Source: Warburgia ugandensis (taxonomy: Eukaryota > Streptophyta > Magnoliopsida > Canellales > Canellaceae). Taken from it: 64,000 nucleotides of DNA. The stretch covers positions 9,747,001-9,811,000 of the forward strand of contig CP141126.1 of assembly GCA_035236585.1 (NCBI GenBank). The letters run 5' to 3'. Each line of letters starts with the position of its first letter. Position 1 is the first letter of the stretch. The notes under the pieces are model-generated. The model ran no database searches, was not told the origin of the DNA, and worked only from the letters and a program-made list of their open reading frames with translations. A program made the position numbers and the translations under genes. This document shows, in pieces, positions 32,751 to 45,422 of the stretch.

Positions 32751-33305
32751 AACCATTCACCTGTTCAAAATGGCTAGATAGGTTGGAGATTAAATTTTAT
32801 GTTCAATAGATGCTTCTAGCCTATGTTTCTTACAATAAAAAATTAGAACTATTTATCTTTATTAATTTTTTCAAAGACCCAAAACAAGTATTCAGAATCG
32901 CTTAAATTCATTGATTTCTTCGCGCTTATATATGTTTAGTATGGAGAATATTATGAATAACTTAGTTCATAAAAAGAATTCAACATGCACAAAATAACAT
33001 GGACATGTGCACTTCCTGGTCTAAGTCTAGGGTCAAGTGTGGTAAGAAGAAGTCCACGTCTACTTTTTGAAATATGGTATTTTTTAAAATGATTTGAACA
33101 ATTCATCTTGTTCCATATAAAGGAATTAAGAACCTGCAAAAAATCAATGCATTTGGATGTTCAAAACCACTTATTTTGGGTCTTTAAAAATATTAATAAA
33201 AATAAATAGTTTCAACTAAAGCAAACAAAGGTTTGAACTGTATAATAGGCATTAAATTTAGTCTTTAGCCACTCTAAACCTTTTTGAACAAGACGAATGA
33301 TCTCC
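32751..33305. mobile_element. Foldback element with long imperfect inverted arms
   Basis: The left arm (about 32753-32925) and right arm (about 33130-33300) are reverse complements at moderate identity. Matched pieces include AACTATTTATCTTTATTAAT against AACTATTTATTTTTATTAAT, AAAGACCCAAAACAAGT against AAAGACCCAAAATAAGT, and outer ends CATTCACCTGTTCAAAATGG against CATTCGTCTTGTTCAAAAAG. About 200 bp lie between the arms. No transposase is present, so it would be non-autonomous. Confidence 0.75.
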
Positions 33306-34875
33306 AAAAAAAATTTACCATGCAATAAAAGTAGTGGGCTTGACTTCTTTGCATCCCCTCGAGCATCTACATTTACAATAAACTAAAGCAAAAGAGTCAA
33401 GCACCTAAATGTCTATTCTTTGGTCAAGTATCACTTTTTTATTTATGCTTTTTCTCGTGTATGGAGATTTAAATATCTTCTTTTCTTTTCTTACGTGCCC
33501 AACTCTTTGGTTCAATTACTACAAAGTAAGACACTTTTTTTATCTAAAGACAAAGACAACCTCTTGGCCCACTGGGGGCTTACCTTGGAGTTCATGCTTC
33601 TGCACAAATAACCTGTACATCAATACCAAAGCCATAGGACATCTTTATCTCTCAAAGCATTCAAATTTCAATTTGTGGTTCATATATTTGCTTCGTTGTA
33701 CACATTTTTTATGGTCTATATACACTTGTAAACAGCTGACTTTTCCATTACAAAGCCATAAAACAAGTGCAAATGACCAAAAAAAAAGGGTGAGGATATC
33801 ATTTTTCTTTTTTGTTGGCCTGTGCTACTAATAAAAAAACTCATTATTATAAAATTTTAGTTTAATGAAAAATTAATTACTGCTTAGTACTACAAATTAC
33901 TACTAATTGTATGATTTGCTTTCCATTCCTAATCATTGGCCATGAAAATTGCTAGCAGACTATACTATAAAAAGAAGAGTACTAAGAAGAATTAACTCTC
34001 CAAAGTGGAAACTAGTGGCTCAAAGAATGGATGTATTGATCCTATTCATTCAAACCTAAATAAAATTCTAGTCTCATCTATAAGCAAATACTAAATATGA
34101 TACCTTTATGGCCTTTTGGATAAGGTCAAGTTTAACAAGCTACTAAATATGGTCTTGTTGCACTGTTGAAGAAAAGCACATAAAGAGTAAAGAGATAGAG
34201 AGAGAAAATTAGATGCATACTATAGGAGGGTTTATATCTTTAGAGCATAGTTCTAAAATTTACAAGTTAACTCAGAAAACTCGTTCAAGTTCCTAAACTT
34301 GATAGCAAATCTAGTTACTAGGCAAGCTAGCTTACTACTAAACAAAAAAAAAAAATTCAGGGTTTGAACTCAAGAACTACCAAATGACAATACAAGGACT
34401 TAACCAACTCCTTGCAAGTTGTCTATACATGTAAAGTGAAACTTTTAAATATAACAGCAAATAAATAAATAATTATTAAAAGTTTGCTCGAGTTACATCG
34501 AGTTAAGTTGACTCACTCCACTTTAGTCTAGTTTTAAAGATTTTAAACTATGCTTCAAAAAGCTAAAGTTTCATGTTGACCCGTATTTCTTATGATCAAA
34601 ACAATTCAACCTCTAAGGTTGTTTATTGGACAGACCATGCTGCAAAGACTCCATTCATTTGATGATCCCATTAACTGTACTCAAATACAGATGAGCATGA
34701 AGTAACAACTCATACAGTCCATTTTATAGTAAAAGCAGCATATGCTACGATCATCAAGTAGATGAGATGGGCATACCCATCCAACACAGTTCCTTTGACT
34801 TAGCCTCATGCCGGTTTCATCCATTATAATCCTTTCCACTTTCTTGAAACCCATTGCAGGTTTTAAAGGATTACC
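33306..34875. other. Upstream region of the GH3 gene
   Basis: AT-rich sequence with no coding signal. A possible 5'-leader splice acceptor (CCCATTGCAG, ending 34860) lies 15 bp before the GH3 start codon. No clear TATA box could be tied to the gene. Confidence 0.35.
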
Positions 34876-37800
34876 ATGGACGAAAGTATTATAGCAGATT
34901 TTCAAGAAAAAACGAAGGATGTGAAGAGGGTCCAGAAGGAGACTCTTCAAAGGATTCTAGAAAAAAACAGCAATGCGGAATACTTACGCAACATTATTGG
35001 TCTAGGAGGAAGAACAGATGAGGAGAGCTTTAAGGCGAAAGTTCCTGTGGTCAATCGCAGAGACCTGGAACCCTACATTCAAAGGATTGCAGATGGAGAA
35101 ACTAACATCCTCACCGAGATACCCATTACTGCATTATCGTTGAGGTATTCATTTTTCTCTTTTACCAGCAACTCGCTTCGGCAACGTCCAGGAATATAAA
35201 GAAAATTCTGCAGTGTGCAGTAGTCTGCTTTTTATAACTTGTCATTAACTAAAATTTCAGAATAGTGAATTTTTGTCTTTATTGCGGTACCGCATCTATA
35301 CTATAAAAAAACACGTGAAATTACATGAATATAGACTATAAAATGAAATAAATAAAACCACACAAATATGTGAAAATGTATGAACCAAAAATTGGAATTT
35401 GAATGATTTGGGGGAAAGAGATGCCATGGCTTTAATGCGAGAGACTAGGATCACAACATTCAACGTCCTAATCATAATCATAATCTTTTGCGCAATGACT
35501 GTTCAAGATGACTCACAAAACATGAACGGTTTGGATTGCACATTTCACGACATATTATAGTGCGAGGTAGCCTATCTGGATGGTCACAAAATGAATTGTT
35601 CCGATCAATGTTTAAAAACTTGGAAACTTGGATAGGTACCAATTCTAGTTTTTCACTTAGTCAAGCGATCGTACTAGCAATCCAACACACAAAAAAAAAA
35701 AAAAATAGTTATATATAAATAGTAAAAATCTGTAAAAATACAAAAAATAATAAAAATTGTCAAACTAATAGCAATGATAAACCTAAAAAATAAAGATTTG
35801 GATTTCTGACTTCAAATAAGAATAATGCATATATGAAAGCGATCAAACTAAACTAAACTAATACCAACAAATATAAAAAATAAACTAGAAAATTTTGAAA
35901 TTACAAATTACTAATCTTTGGAGAACTATGAGAGGAATAAAGATATTTTTTGGCAGCAATATGTTGGTGAGGAAGAACCAAAGAAGAAACGAAGAGTGCA
36001 TTTTTAGGTTTTTTGCAAAAAAATTATTTTTTGAGTTTTGCAAATAATACCATTAAGTTTTCATGAGCTTTACAAAATTACCATTATGTTAGTTTTTCAT
36101 CTTCCTTCCTTGTTAGGTTTTTTAAAATTCTGCTATTACCCTTCTCTAATTTGAAATCAAGTTCCATACTTAGAATAATCACTGGTGATTAGGTTGCAAC
36201 TTTGGCCACTAAATTTAATAACTTTCTAACAAAAAATTTCAGTGAAACTTAGTATCTAACGCAATTAAATAACAAGAAATCTAATGATATGGTTATATTT
36301 CAACAAAAATAACCACTAGTGATATAATCGATCATAAACATACTATGTTTACTAACCTGTGCAACAGTACCTCTTAAGCTTCTTCAATGAAATTCAATAA
36401 TTTAAACTTTTATTTTTCACTAAAAACTGATATAAAATTCTTCCTAACACATATTAGAATATAATTAATGATTTGGATTAATAAAAAATACAATGAATTG
36501 AAGAAAATTTCAAGTTTAAAACATAAGCAAAGTATTGTTAATGTTCACATGAACAAAAACGAGTTGCAGACTTTAAGCTCTTCGTTCAATACCTTTTCTA
36601 ATGAAAATTAGAAGTCTAAGATGTGAATCTTCTTCTTCTCAATGTATTATATCTATAATGTTCAATTTTAGAGATTTTCATTGATTAACGAAGCAGAAAA
36701 TCATGCACAAAATCCTCTTGTTCACCATCATCCGTGCGGTAAAATTTTAAAAGTTAACGAGTCGCCAAGAAACTCGACAATCTTTCCAAAAACTTGGTGA
36801 CTTTTCTGATCCGACTCACCTGTTCCACCGGGTCAAAATGATAATGACATCATCCGAGTTTTTTGGGCGATCGGATTAAGTTTCCTACTGATGCCCGAGT
36901 CGAAAATTTAAATGCAATTGACGTTCGTATAAATACATAAAGCATAGAAATTTTCTGGTGACCCAAGGAAAAACAAGCTTAACCTCTAAGAACTCAGATT
37001 ACCTACGGTCAGAATCACTGAACTTCAAAATTTTCAGAACATCTAGGAAATATTTCTGGTACAAATGTGTTCTTCTGAAAGTTGTTATGTTATTAGTATA
37101 GCTTATTCTAAGTGATTTATATCTGCTTAATTTGCAGCTCTGGTACTACTGAAGGAAAGGCTAAATATATTCCATACAATGAGGAACTGCTGAAGACGAC
37201 AATTCATACTTTCCGTTTATCGTTCGCCTTCAGAAACAGGTATGCCCCTTTTCTTTGATGAACTATAACTTTCATCCTGTTTGAATATCAATTTGACATT
37301 CTACTCTAATAAATTGTCTTGCTAGAGAATTTCCAATTAAGAAAGGAAAAGCGTTGAAGTTCATCTTTAGCAGCAAGCAGCACAAAACGAAAGGGGGCCT
37401 AACAGCTAATGTTGGTACAACCAGTTTATACAGTAGCCAAGAGTTCAAGAATGCAATGAGTGGAATGCAATCAGAGTGCTGTAGTCCCGATGAAGTCATA
37501 TTTTGTCCCAACATGAACCAGTCTCTTTATTGCCACTTCTTATTTGGACTAATCTATTGGGATGAAATACAATTTATTAATTCAACCTTTGCACACACCA
37601 TTGTTCATGCTTTTCGAGCATTTGAATATTTTTGGAGAGAACTTTGCACTGACATCAGAGATGGAGTGGTCAGTAACAGAGTGACCTTACAGCCTATCAG
37701 GTCATCTGTCTCAAAAGTCCTCAAGCCCAATCCAGAACTGGCAGATTTAATATATAAGAAATGCTCGGGATTGAAGGATTGGCATGGAGTAATACCAGAA

Positions 37801-38872
37801 CTTTGGCCCAGTGCCAAGTATGTATATGCTATTATGACGGGGTCGATGGAGCCTTACATGAACAAATTAAGACACTATGCAGGAAACTTGCCACTTATTA
37901 GTGCAGACTATGGAGCATCCGAAGGATGGGTTGGCGCAAATGTCCATCCTAGATCACCTCCAGAATCCGTGACTTATGCAGTGCTTCCTGACATTGGGTA
38001 CTACGAATTTATTCCACTCGAAGAGAAGGTTCGGGACCTGGCGCTCGATAAAAATATTTCTAGTGAATCAAAGCCTGTTGGACTCACAGAAGTGAAGATC
38101 GGGGAAGAGTATGAAGTAGTCATTACTAATTTTGCTGGTATGAAGTCTGTTTCTCGTTCCTAGTTCACTGCCCTTCTGTTTCAACATTGTTAAACTTGTA
38201 TAGTATGATATTACGTGTATGAAATATATTGATAGATGTAACAAGTCAACAATATGGATGTCCAAGCATGGAAATATATCCGAAAATATATATGTTTTCT
38301 AAGTCAGATTCATTTCCACATTGGTTTCAGGCTTATACAGATATCGCCTTGGTGACATCGTCCAAGTGATGGGTTTCTACAACTCAACCCCCGAGTTGCA
38401 ATTTGTTCGCAGAAAGAATGTCCTTCTGAAAATCAACACAGATAAAACGACAGAAAAAGACCTCCAATTAGCAGTTGAAGCGGCATCAAAGCTCCTTGAA
38501 CATGAACACGTTGAGATTGTCGACTACACAAGCCATGCTGATGTATCCACTGAACCCGGCCATTATGTAATTTTCTGGGAGTTGAATGATGAGACAGGTG
38601 ATGATGTCTTAAGCTCCTGCTGCAACTACCTAGATGAGTCTTTCATTGATATCTCGTATGTGAGGTCTCGAGAGCTGAAAGCAATAGGAGCTCTTGAACT
38701 TCGGATTGTTCGGAGGAATACTTTTGAGAAGATTCTACATCATTATGTTGGCCAGGGAAGCGCAGTCAGTCAGTTCAAAACACCTCGCTGTGTGAATGCC
38801 TCCAATGGCAAAGTCCTCGAGATCCTCTGTAGTAATGTTGTGCGGAGCTATTTCAGCACTGCATTTGGTTGA
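34876..38872 (+). CDS. GH3 acyl-adenylating amido synthetase, JAR1-like
   Basis: The four-exon model is 34876-35144, 37138-37239, 37326-38137 and 38331-38872. All introns are GT-AG and the 1725-bp frame gives 574 residues, the usual GH3 length. Family motifs are intact: the ATP/AMP P-loop SSGTTEGK (about 90-97) split by intron 1, ADYGASEG (about 317-324), and GLYRYRLGD (about 395-403). GH3 enzymes activate an acyl hormone with ATP and join it to an amino acid in the cytosol. Text resemblance (VGLTEVKIGEEYEVVITNFA, C-terminal SYFSTAF) favours the JAR1/GH3.11 group, which makes jasmonoyl-isoleucine, over the auxin-conjugating group. The substrate is inferred. Intron 1 is long (about 2 kb). The gene faces the fibrillin gene tail to tail. 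Confidence 0.95.
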
Positions 38873-39249
38873 GTACAAGAGCAAGCTTGGCGCTGCTATT
38901 ATTCATGTGGTTGCCCATTTCCGCATGCTCTTTCTGTGTTGTTTAATATTTTTTTGACTGGTTTTTGCCTGCCTAAAGGATCAGTCCTTATCTTTCTGTC
39001 TACTTTTTATGTTTCTTGGAGCTGTTATGTTTTCATATGATCTGTTTATGTTGTTTATAAAACGTCCCTTGTTGTACGCTGATGTGTTTGTTGTTCCTCG
39101 TAATCCTATATTACCTCAATATTGTGTATTCTTCTCTGTAGATAATTCTAAAGCTAATATACTCTTCATCCATATATAGCTTTTGACTACACTGGAAATC
39201 AGAAATGGATTAAGTTATCTGTGAAATAGTAATTTCTACCTATTTACAA
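38873..39249. other. GH3 3' flank
   Basis: T-rich sequence after the GH3 stop codon, likely the 3' untranslated region. No precise polyadenylation site can be assigned. Confidence 0.4.
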
Positions 39250-39535
39250 CCTCATCATCATCATGATCAAGACCTTATCCTAATTAGGGGTAGGCCACAT
39301 GAATCTTGTTTCTCTGTTCCCCTCGATTAAGCACCATGACTTCCTTTAGTCCTAAAGTTTTTAAATTTTTTCTCAACACTTCTATCTACATTCTTTTGAG
39401 CCTTCCCCTTGCCTTTTTAGAACCTTCTACTTTCATTGCCTCGCTCCTTCTAACCGGTGCCGTTTTAGGTCTCTTTTAGACATGTCCAAACCGCCTAAGT
39501 CTAATCTCCCTCATCTTGTTACCTATTTGTACTAC
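39250..39535 (-). mobile_element. RTE LINE, 5'-truncated copy 1
   Basis: The reverse complement of the last about 285 bp of the LINE at 14145-17641, from the CATGTCC (RHVQR region) to the CTAATTAGGATAAGGTCTT end and GAT-repeat tail. It lies between GH3 and fibrillin-5, which are convergent. Confidence 0.9.
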
Positions 39536-39832
39536 CCCATTATGCTGATAAAATAATTCAATCATAGATCAATTAGCCTCAAAATCTTGGGCGGTTTCTC
39601 AAGGTCACCCCCAAACGAGACAGTCATGACTGTGCTTTGCTAGAGATTTTCACCATATGAGACACTCAAATGAATAGCTTGGATGACCAAATTGGTGGAT
39701 CCCAGTTTTGCACCACAACTCTCTACAATGATACAAATTGGTGGATCCCAGTTTTAACCCATAATTAAATAGTTTATATATACAAAATAATGGTATCACG
39801 GGGGGAGAAAATAATCTTGGGAACTTGTTTTC

Positions 39833-42362
39833 CTACTGAGACCTTTCCAGTATGAAAATGTTGCCTTTGTCATCCCTTCCGATCCTCAACGATTCATCAA
39901 CATATCTGAGCAGAATCAAGAACAACAGTGCTGCTCAATTTCATGGTCTGCCAAACATCTCAGATCAAAGCAGTTGGTAAACGAAGTAAATTCACGAAGA
40001 GGGTAGAAGGATACGTTATTTCAAGCCAACCCTCTGGATTGAAAATGGCCAAAAGCAGGTCGTAGTTCTTCCGGAATATATTCATTAGCTGTACGTTCCC
40101 CGACCATGCCAGTAGTTTCAGTAAAGCAATACAAAACATCTACAACTGACCAGGGGGGGTCTTATATGTGAACTTTACGCACCTGATCCGGAGAAATTGT
40201 CGAATTCTCGTATTTGATATCAACTCTCTGCACAAGATCAAGGAAAAGGAATGCTTAAGATCAACTTGATTGCATTAATTATGGCAAAATTCCCTTGACT
40301 GTTTTCACGCCTCGAATCCATAACCTCAAGATCATATGACAACAACTCTATGGTTGCACCAAGACTACCTTTTGAACATGTAGATATTACAAAGATGTAA
40401 TTATATGTTTAGACCGTCCATTCTTTGATTCCCAATACATGGATGGTCCTAACCATCTCATCAGTAGAATCAATTAATTCCACCTAAAATGGAAATTGAA
40501 AGCAATAACTATGAACTACCAAAATTATGGGGAAGTATAGATATTAAGGTACTCAACTGTTTTAGATGCAATCTTGAAAGAGGTCATAATAGCTAGCTGC
40601 CCTGTCAGCATCTTGAACGCTCTCACATTGAACTTTATCTCATTTACTGCTTTCCCCTGCTTGTTACATCACAAAATTTCATTTTAGAATGTAGTTATTC
40701 CGAATGCTTCAAAGAAAATCCCCCAATAATTGAAAAAATAAATAAATAAAGGAAATCTAAAGGGCACAAATTTAGTACCTCTGAATTGAACAAAATTATC
40801 TCAATCCAAGATTTTTTTTTATTCTTTGATTTCTATGAAGATATATATTTTTTTAAGGAAAATGATATTGGCACGCCCTTTTCACGTAATGACACTTTGT
40901 TTTGTACTTTCTAATTTGACTGTTAGTGGCTCATAATAATTCTGAAGTACCCATCAACAGCCAATCCATAAACCTTTCAATTGTGTATTATTATGAAGAA
41001 AGGGAGACCATTTTTTTTCTTTCATTTTAATAAACTAACGAGTAAAGCCATGTAATAATACACAATTAGACATAATCCAATCCATTAATTTGGCAGAAAA
41101 TAATGAGCCCAACCCACAAACACTGCTTTTATGTTTATTGGAGATCAGGCATGACCAATCCATTAATCAGGCAAACAATTAGTAGCCTAACCCTTCATCC
41201 AATAAGCCCAATTTACAGCTGATTTAATTGGCTGCAATTTTTTTAACGGTGTAGATCCACATACAAATTTTCTTGTGGTCTCCAAAAGTGTTTCTTTATT
41301 GATGGGAAAAGTTCATACCAGCAGGATAGTTATTGCCGCATATTCAAGAGAATCTAGACGTTTAAATAGTGGACCCTAGCACTGACAAATCATGCACACA
41401 AATCATCTTCATCGTAAACAGTTTTTTATATTCCAGGCCCGCAAACGGCATTTATGCAATAGCCTCGACATAAAAGGTACAGATTTCCGAATGCACAGGC
41501 ACTTTTACGGTGCTGATCTGCTACAGCAAAGCCCAATTCAGGCAATGAAGGAAATCAGCAGTGTGGATCCATCTGGTGTTAAATGGAGCGTGGCAAATCC
41601 GTCTCAGTTTTGATATTTCCTGATTTAGAAATCCTTGCTTTCAGTGGAATTTCTTACCTCGGCGACGTTAATGGTCTGCAAGAAATCCCCCGGAGACACA
41701 AAATCCCGCAGTCCAAGCTTGGTTCTTTTGGATCCAAGTATGGAAATTGTACTGTAAACAAGCTTCCAACATCCTTCCAACTAACAATCAAACATGAAAT
41801 CGAAAAGAAGTACAACTGTTGATCTTTCTTTCACTTCAACAAATCACATGCAAAACAGTAACATCGATTTACCTTATCTAGATTTTCAGTAGGACTAGGA
41901 GTCGGATTTTGAGATTCAAGCAGCCTCACCAAATCCTCAATTTCAGATTTCTTTGCAGAAGGGATGCCAAAAATGCCTCTATTGATTCCTTGACAGTGTT
42001 TCCGTTCCCCCAGTTTCTCTGGTCAGACACAACAGCAGGAACAATTTGAAAAAATGAAAGGGATTTGAGATATGGGTGCTACCTTTTATTGCTTGATGAA
42101 GGTCTGATTTGATGTCATTAATCGTCTTTGAATCTCCAAGATTTTCTGTATCTTGGAATCCCTCGACTAACCCACTTTGATTTGCAGCTCTAATTGCAGG
42201 TATCGGTCTGAACCCAGAGAGGATTTCTCTGGCTGCAGATCCCTGAATCCTTAGATGGCTGGCTGAGACTGCTCTCAAATTTTTCGTAATCCAGATTTTG
42301 GGTGTTGCAGGCACCACGCGACAAGATTGGATGTGTGGATGGAAAATCTCAGTAGCCATCAC
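39833..42362 (-). CDS. FBN5: Fibrillin 5 (plastid-lipid-associated protein), chloroplast
   Basis: I assembled seven exons on the minus strand: 42362-42083, 41988-41873, 41780-41658, 40656-40558, 40227-40183, 40088-40015 and 39905-39833. All introns are GT-AG (intron 4 has a weak GTTGAG donor) and the 810-bp frame is open, giving 269 residues. The start has two adjacent Met codons and a transit-peptide-like N-terminus. The mature part carries [58 protein letters not shown] and a C-terminal [17 protein letters not shown], the pattern of the fibrillin-5/PAP7 subfamily. In Arabidopsis this stromal protein binds solanesyl diphosphate synthases and is needed for plastoquinone-9. The fourth intron (between 40558 and 40227) holds an Au SINE fragment. 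Confidence 0.93.
40296..40370 (-). mobile_element. Au-type SINE, copy 8, head fragment in a fibrillin intron
   Basis: On the minus strand it reads GGTAGTCTTGGTGCAACCAT...GTTGTCATATGATC...GGATTCGAGGCGTGAAAACA and then stops matching. Only the tRNA-like head with A and B boxes is present, about 75 bp. Confidence 0.8.
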
Positions 42363-43642
42363 TCACCAGCTGCTCTTTTCTACAGCCGGGAAGAAGCAGC
42401 AGCAGAAAAAACAGAGAGAGATAGCGGATAGCCCTCGGTCAAACGTACAGATTCTAATTTCTTTGCAATTACTTGAAATCAGCAGCCTGCCTCATTTTTC
42501 AATCAAATGCTGCTAGTAGTTGAATATTATATCCTAATTTAATATTGAAAAACTGGATTTAAATAGAGGAAAACAGAGGAGCTTCTGATGGAAAGACACT
42601 TCAGCATCGCCTTCAATCTTTCCATAAATGAGAAATGTGTCCCCATCCTTTTGGTTACGGATAGGAGGCATGAAGAATGTGGTCAGCATTCGCCCTGGCT
42701 TAAGATGACAAATGGGTTTTACCATTTTCCCAAGAGAAATGATAATATCACACGAGTGGCCCTTCTATGGAGATTGTCATGTAATAAAAGGGTCCCATCT
42801 TCGGATGATCCACTTCATTCATATAATTTGGATATCAGTAGTTCAAATAGCATGTGATTCTAGCCTCAAGAAGTTGCGATTTGCTCGCAGGTTTGGAGTC
42901 TTCATATTCCAAGAAACAGCATTTAGGATACCAGAATTCTCTACTCATCGTGATCATTTTATATACAGAACATCCAATACCCGAGCCATTGGGCAATTGG
43001 ATGAATGAATCGGATCAACCAGAGACAGGATCCTCTCATGAAAAAGAGCGATTTGAAAGTGATTTCCAGTCCATTGTCACTCGTAAAATGAATCGTCGAT
43101 TTAGCATTCCTCCAGAAAGAAAAATCATAGCTGCCCAATCAATAACTTGTATACAAGGGCTTATAAAATTTTATCAGAATTCCACACTGAAGTCCTTCAA
43201 GTGCAGATTTCCAGCTCTTCCTTCGTAGATATATTGCTGCACATCTTAGAGCTCTGTATTCTCCCTCCATTACCGAATATGAGAAACAGATAGTTCAGGA
43301 AGCTTAAATGCACCAGTAGTAAGACACTACGATCATTCAGTTGAGGTGACCGTGAACAGTTTGCTTAGCCAATAATGTGAGTTCAGTCGACCAATGTGTT
43401 TCATGCACAGAAACCACAAAATTTTTCCACTACCCATCCACCATCAATGTCTTCATCACGAGATCAGTTTGCTATCCAAATCGTCCTTAAGGGGTCCCAA
43501 CTGACAGAAGTTAATTATAGACTAAGTGGACCCTACGTTAGAAGCCACGGACAAGTTAAAGAGAAGCATTCAGGTTGGAAAGTTCACATTCACGGTACAG
43601 GTATAAGGGCTTGGATTTTTGCCAACATCATCTCACAGCAGT
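42363..43642. other. Upstream region of fibrillin 5
   Basis: Holds the likely promoter and leader of the minus-strand fibrillin gene. Plus-strand frames (42588-42857, 42854-43228) have no recognisable domain. No TATA box can be assigned with confidence. Confidence 0.35.
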
Positions 43643-43775
43643 GAAGGGGAGCCTTGGCCCATAAAAATTGCCTCTTGCAAAATGTAAGGTAAGACTGTGT
43701 ACTATAGACCCTTGTGATCGCTCACTTCCCTGGACCCTGCATACGTGGAAGTTTCGTGCACCGGGGATGCCCTTT
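43643..43775 (+). mobile_element. Au-type SINE, copy 9, internally deleted, with TSD
   Basis: GAAGGGGAGCCTTGGCCC starts the head, but about 50 bp including the B box are missing, and the sequence goes straight to TTGCCTCTTGCAAAATGTAA and a complete tail GTTTCGTGCACCGGGGATGC. ATCATCTCACAGCAGT before (43627-43642) matches ATCATCTCCCAGCAGT after (43776-43791) at 15 of 16 bases. Confidence 0.9.
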
Positions 43776-43791
43776 ATCATCTCCCAGCAGT

Positions 43792-45254
43792 TCAATGTTA
43801 TCTACAGAAGCAGATCAAGAACCCATTTCATGACATAAAATTGTGCTCACGTTCTTAGTCACTTAGAATAGAATTGGTTCAAGGGAAACAGATATACTTG
43901 GGCCTGTCAAAATATTAGAAAGGCATTGACTTATAAAACATTAAGGGATACCAATACACTCGACCAGAATCAGCTTTTTTTGCACATAAGTTAAGACAGT
44001 ATACGTACATAATCAATTACACACACTTCGGAATCTGAAGTTGTATCCCTATGAAATTACGTTCCTGCTGGCAGCTGCTGCTGTTATTTTTCGCATATTT
44101 TAGGCTTCAGAAATTATCTTGACAGTATGTTTTTGGCTTCTTGAAGGTGATGGAAAACCTTACCTTGGATGATAAGCCCCCCAAGCAGAAAAACATTCCA
44201 AAAAGCTGCCAATGCTTGACAATTGATCGTATCAGCCTAATCCACTTACAGTTAAGAAATGGTTGATGGCAACGCAGAAACTGTCACAGAACGTGATTAC
44301 TTCAGCAACTTGGTTGAAGCTGACAGTTTCAGATCCGCCCAGCCTTGAAGATTGCAGTTTTGAGCCATGGTCCAATTCCAGCAATGGAAACCTATTCAGT
44401 CAAACCAGTATGCATTCTGGTTCTGCCTCCAGGTCCATATCCCAAGTTCTATAATCTGCACAGCATTTTTGAAAAGAAGCTGTTCTCAAACAGCTCATTC
44501 ATATTTTCAGAATAAAATGAAAAAGATCATCTCACAATAGCGTAGACTCAGGTTGAAATTTGGCAGTAGTGGATCATTTTAAATTGCTTTTTGTGGCATG
44601 AAAATCTGCAACGGTTTCCAAGTCTTCTTTCTTTCTTTGGAAAAACTGCACGCTGATGAACTTACAGACCAAAGTTATGTTTTTGCGTTTTTAACTTCTA
44701 GGAAATCAGAGAGACAATGATCCAGGCAATTCCCAGAAGTACCATTAGTGCTAATTCTATGGACGAATCTAAGAAGACAAAGAATAAAGGCATCACTACA
44801 CAGAAATTGAGCTACCTAGCTCGATAGAAACTCTAATCTGAGTAAGGTACTCCTCCAAAGCCAAGATTCCTGCTTTTCTGTCCAGTCCTTTTAGATCTCT
44901 CAAAAGGCACACCTATAACCATTACAACACATACCCAAATAAACCCCGCCAACCCCCAAACTAGATGAAACCAAATGAAATGCATTGTACTGTCTGTCCA
45001 TATTTTTTTCCCCCAAGAGTACTACTGGTTGGAAGAAATGATCAGCAAATTCTCAACAATCAGCAAGCAGAAGCTCAATGATAAGTTGAATCTAAACCTA
45101 GAACAAATAGCTCATTTCCTAAGGAAACATCTGGCCAGATTATTCAGCTAATTCTTACCAGACTCTCCATGTGAAGGACAGAAACTAACAAGCTCAATGA
45201 GTAATCTACAGACATTACACCTATTATCTCTATTGATAAAGCTAAGAAGACATG
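43792..45254. other. Unassigned sequence with one protein-like stretch
   Basis: At 44259-44454 two overlapping frames join into an apparently coding stretch (VDGNAETVTERDYFSNLVEA then SLEDCSFEPWSNSSNGNLFS) across a one-base shift near 44345. I do not recognise it. It may be a decayed exon. Confidence 0.3.
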
Positions 45255-45422
45255 AAGAGGAGCCTTGGCTCAATGGTAGGGTTGTCACTGAGTGACCTGG
45301 AGGTGAGGGGTTTGAGGCATGGAAATAACCTCTTGCAAAATGCAAGGTAAGACTGCATACTATAGACCTTTTATGGTCTATTCCTTCCCTATCGGGAGCT
45401 TACCGCACTAGGCTGCCATTTT
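45255..45422 (+). mobile_element. Au-type SINE, copy 10
   Basis: AGAGGAGCCTTGGCTCAATG gives a near-consensus start with A box. GTCACTGAGTGACCTGGAGG, CCTCTTGCAAAATGCAAGGT and a tail ending GGCTGCCATTTT follow. The GTGCACC tail block is diverged. Confidence 0.85.

Noticed and set aside
34681..34950. Minus-strand frame of 89 residues at the GH3 start
   Set aside because: Overlaps the GH3 first exon in antisense and has no family resemblance.
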